Positions 62,883 to 64,000 of a DNA stretch of 64,000 bases are shown here, piece by piece. How positions within the stretch are numbered: the first letter of the stretch is position 1; every line of letters begins with the position of its first letter. The translations under genes were made by a program, and so were the position numbers. Location: NCBI RefSeq assembly GCF_020859565.1, contig NZ_JAJHUO010000001.1:1-64000 (forward strand). Reading direction: 5' to 3'. This stretch comes from Saccharothrix luteola (GTDB lineage Bacteria; Actinomycetota; Actinomycetes; Mycobacteriales; Pseudonocardiaceae). The notes under the pieces are model-generated. The model did no database searches, was not told the origin of the DNA, and saw only the letters and a program-made list of their open reading frames with translations.

Positions 62883-64000
62883 ATGACGCTGCCCCTCGTG
62901 CCACTTCCCGCGCGGATCACCACGCAGCCAGGATCGGTGCCGCTCGGGACGTCCGGGACGGTCACGGTCGCCGTGCCGCCCGGCTTGGCTCCCGGGGTGG
63001 CCGACTGGTTCCGGACCTGGGCGCAGCGGTTGCACGGGCTCGACGTCCGGGCCACCGCGTCCGGGGTACCCCGGGGTGACGTCACGGTCGTGGTGGGCGC
63101 CCCCGTCGCGTTGGGGCTGACGCACCTGCCTCCGCCGGACGGCGTCGATCCCCGCGCGGTGGGAGCCGACGAGAGGTACCGGCTCACGGTTCGCCCCGAC
63201 GGAGTGCTGGTCGAGGCCGTGGGCGACGAAGCCGCGTTCCGCGGGCTCACCACGCTGCTCCAGCTCATCAACGCGCGCTCGGTCCCCGCCGTCGTGATCG
63301 AAGACGGGCCCGCCTACGCGTGGCGCGGCCTCTCGCTCGACGTCGTGCGGCACTACTCCACGCCGGCGGAGATCCGCCGCGTCATCGACCTGCTCGCCTG
63401 GTACAAGCTCGACGTCCTGCACCTGCACCTCACCGACTCGCAGGCGTGGCGGGCCGAGGTCGCCGGTCGTCCGGGGCTCACGGGCTCCTCCCCCGGTGCG
63501 ACCGCGGACTTCTACCCGCGGGAGGAACTCGCCCGAATCATCGCGTACGCGGCGGAGCGCTTCGTCACGGTGATCCCCGAGTTCGACGTGCCCGGCCACG
63601 TGGCCGCCGCGTTCGCCGCCTACCCGGAACTGCAGGGCGACGCCGAGCCGGTGCACCCGTACGTGCGCTACCTCGACCCCGACGTCCCCGAGGCCGCCGC
63701 GTTCACCCGCAACGTCCTCGAAGAGCTGGTCGAGTTGGCGCCGGGGCCGTTCGTGCACTTGGGGGCCGACGAGCCGTTCGGCATGCCGACGCACGCATAC
63801 CGGCGGTTCGTGCGGGACGCCCACGCGTTGCTCCGGTCACGCGGCAAACGGGTGGTGGCCTGGCAGGAGGCCGCCCGTGCCGAGTGCCTCGACGGGGACG
63901 ACGTGCTGCAGTACTGGATCGGCCCCGACAACGCCTTCGACACCGAACGGCTCAAGGAACGCGCGCCGGCCGCGCTGCACCCCGTGATCGAGGACGCCGC
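62883..64000 (+). CDS. GH20 beta-N-acetylhexosaminidase, cut by the window edge
   Basis: The frame runs from an ATG at 62883 (ACGGAGA upstream) to the window end without a stop, 372 codons seen. An N-terminal Glyco_hydro_20b-like domain (about 10-130) precedes the GH20 barrel: YAWRGLSLDVVRHYSTPAEI, LHLHLTDSQAWRAEV, IPEFDVPGHVAAAF and the catalytic Asp-Glu in VHLGADEPFG. No signal peptide is visible, so it is probably intracellular and acts on imported N-acetylhexosaminides. The frame is also open upstream to an ATG at 62643, but that stretch is IS debris, so 62883 is the better start. Confidence 0.9.
   Translation, partial: MTLPLVPLPARITTQPGSVPLGTSGTVTVAVPPGLAPGVADWFRTWAQRLHGLDVRATASGVPRGDVTVVVGAPVALGLTHLPPPDGVDPRAVGADERYRLTVRPDGVLVEAVGDEAAFRGLTTLLQLINARSVPAVVIEDGPAYAWRGLSLDVVRHYSTPAEIRRVIDLLAWYKLDVLHLHLTDSQAWRAEVAGRPGLTGSSPGATADFYPREELARIIAYAAERFVTVIPEFDVPGHVAAAFAAYPELQGDAEPVHPYVRYLDPDVPEAAAFTRNVLEELVELAPGPFVHLGADEPFGMPTHAYRRFVRDAHALLRSRGKRVVAWQEAARAECLDGDDVLQYWIGPDNAFDTERLKERAPAALHPVIEDA

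Noticed and set aside
1..64000. tRNA, rRNA, CRISPR array or replication origin
   Set aside because: None seen on reading both strands; no cloverleaf-like or rRNA-like stretches were noticed, though a dedicated covariance search was not possible.

Overview
The window is high-GC DNA with GTG starts, short Shine-Dalgarno boxes and frequent 4-bp stop/start overlaps. It carries SARP/AfsR-type regulators, RsbW/SpoIIE/STAS partner-switching proteins, DUF5937 and DUF6247 proteins and large RHS toxins. Together these point to a filamentous actinomycete, most likely in the Pseudonocardiales (Saccharothrix/Lentzea/Actinosynnema-like). That placement is inference; no rRNA or tRNA is present. The gene content is accessory rather than core.

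Layout. 0.1-1.8 kb: an ArsR-like regulator and a secreted I36-like small protein. 1.8-4.8 kb: a graveyard of mobile genes (truncated IS701 transposase, frameshifted HTH protein, decayed serine recombinase). 4.9-12.5 kb: a signalling cluster with a stand-alone response regulator, SpoIIE-type phosphatase, decayed MEDS/ATPase sensor, MerR regulator, STAS antagonist and four RsbW-like ATPases. 13.3-15.2 kb: two small secreted proteins separated by a complete IS5-family element with defined ends. 15.3-17.8 kb: a secreted alpha/beta hydrolase and two decayed genes (phosphotransferase, acyl-CoA dehydrogenase). 17.8-20.4 kb: an ABC importer of the SsuABC/NMT1 type. 20.4-22.1 kb: a DinB-like protein, a broken GNAT gene and an IS5 remnant.

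22.1-25.0 kb: an AfsR-type SARP/NB-ARC/TPR regulator. 25.1-36.3 kb: a two-gene operon with a 2981-residue secreted RHS/Hint polymorphic toxin and a translationally coupled secreted beta-repeat/propeller protein. 36.4-37.5 kb: a broken toxin-antitoxin pair and IS debris. 37.5-41.1 kb: an XRE/P-loop/WD40 STAND protein with 14 WD repeats. 41.5-45.3 kb: two related small secreted proteins, a decayed secreted-protein gene, a type-B carboxylesterase and a decayed tyrosine integrase. 45.3-47.7 kb: an NB-ARC/TPR STAND protein. 47.9-51.1 kb: IS3 debris, a small secreted protein and a two-gene unit of an adenosylhomocysteinase homologue with altered active-site residues plus a Cupin_5 protein.

51.6-64.0 kb is a coherent sugar-utilisation locus. 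A TetR gene, GH3 and GH1 beta-glycosidases and a secreted S15/CocE-type hydrolase run leftward. A family-5 binding protein, permease, fused permease-ATPase, second ATPase and GH20 beta-hexosaminidase (cut by the window edge) run rightward. A 20-bp palindrome in the divergent promoter is the obvious TetR operator. The likely role is import and hydrolysis of short beta-linked, amino-sugar-containing oligosaccharides (inference).

The window has an unusually high number of single-base frameshifts in otherwise recognisable genes. They could be real decay in an accessory region or residual sequencing indels, and this affects every call marked pseudogene.
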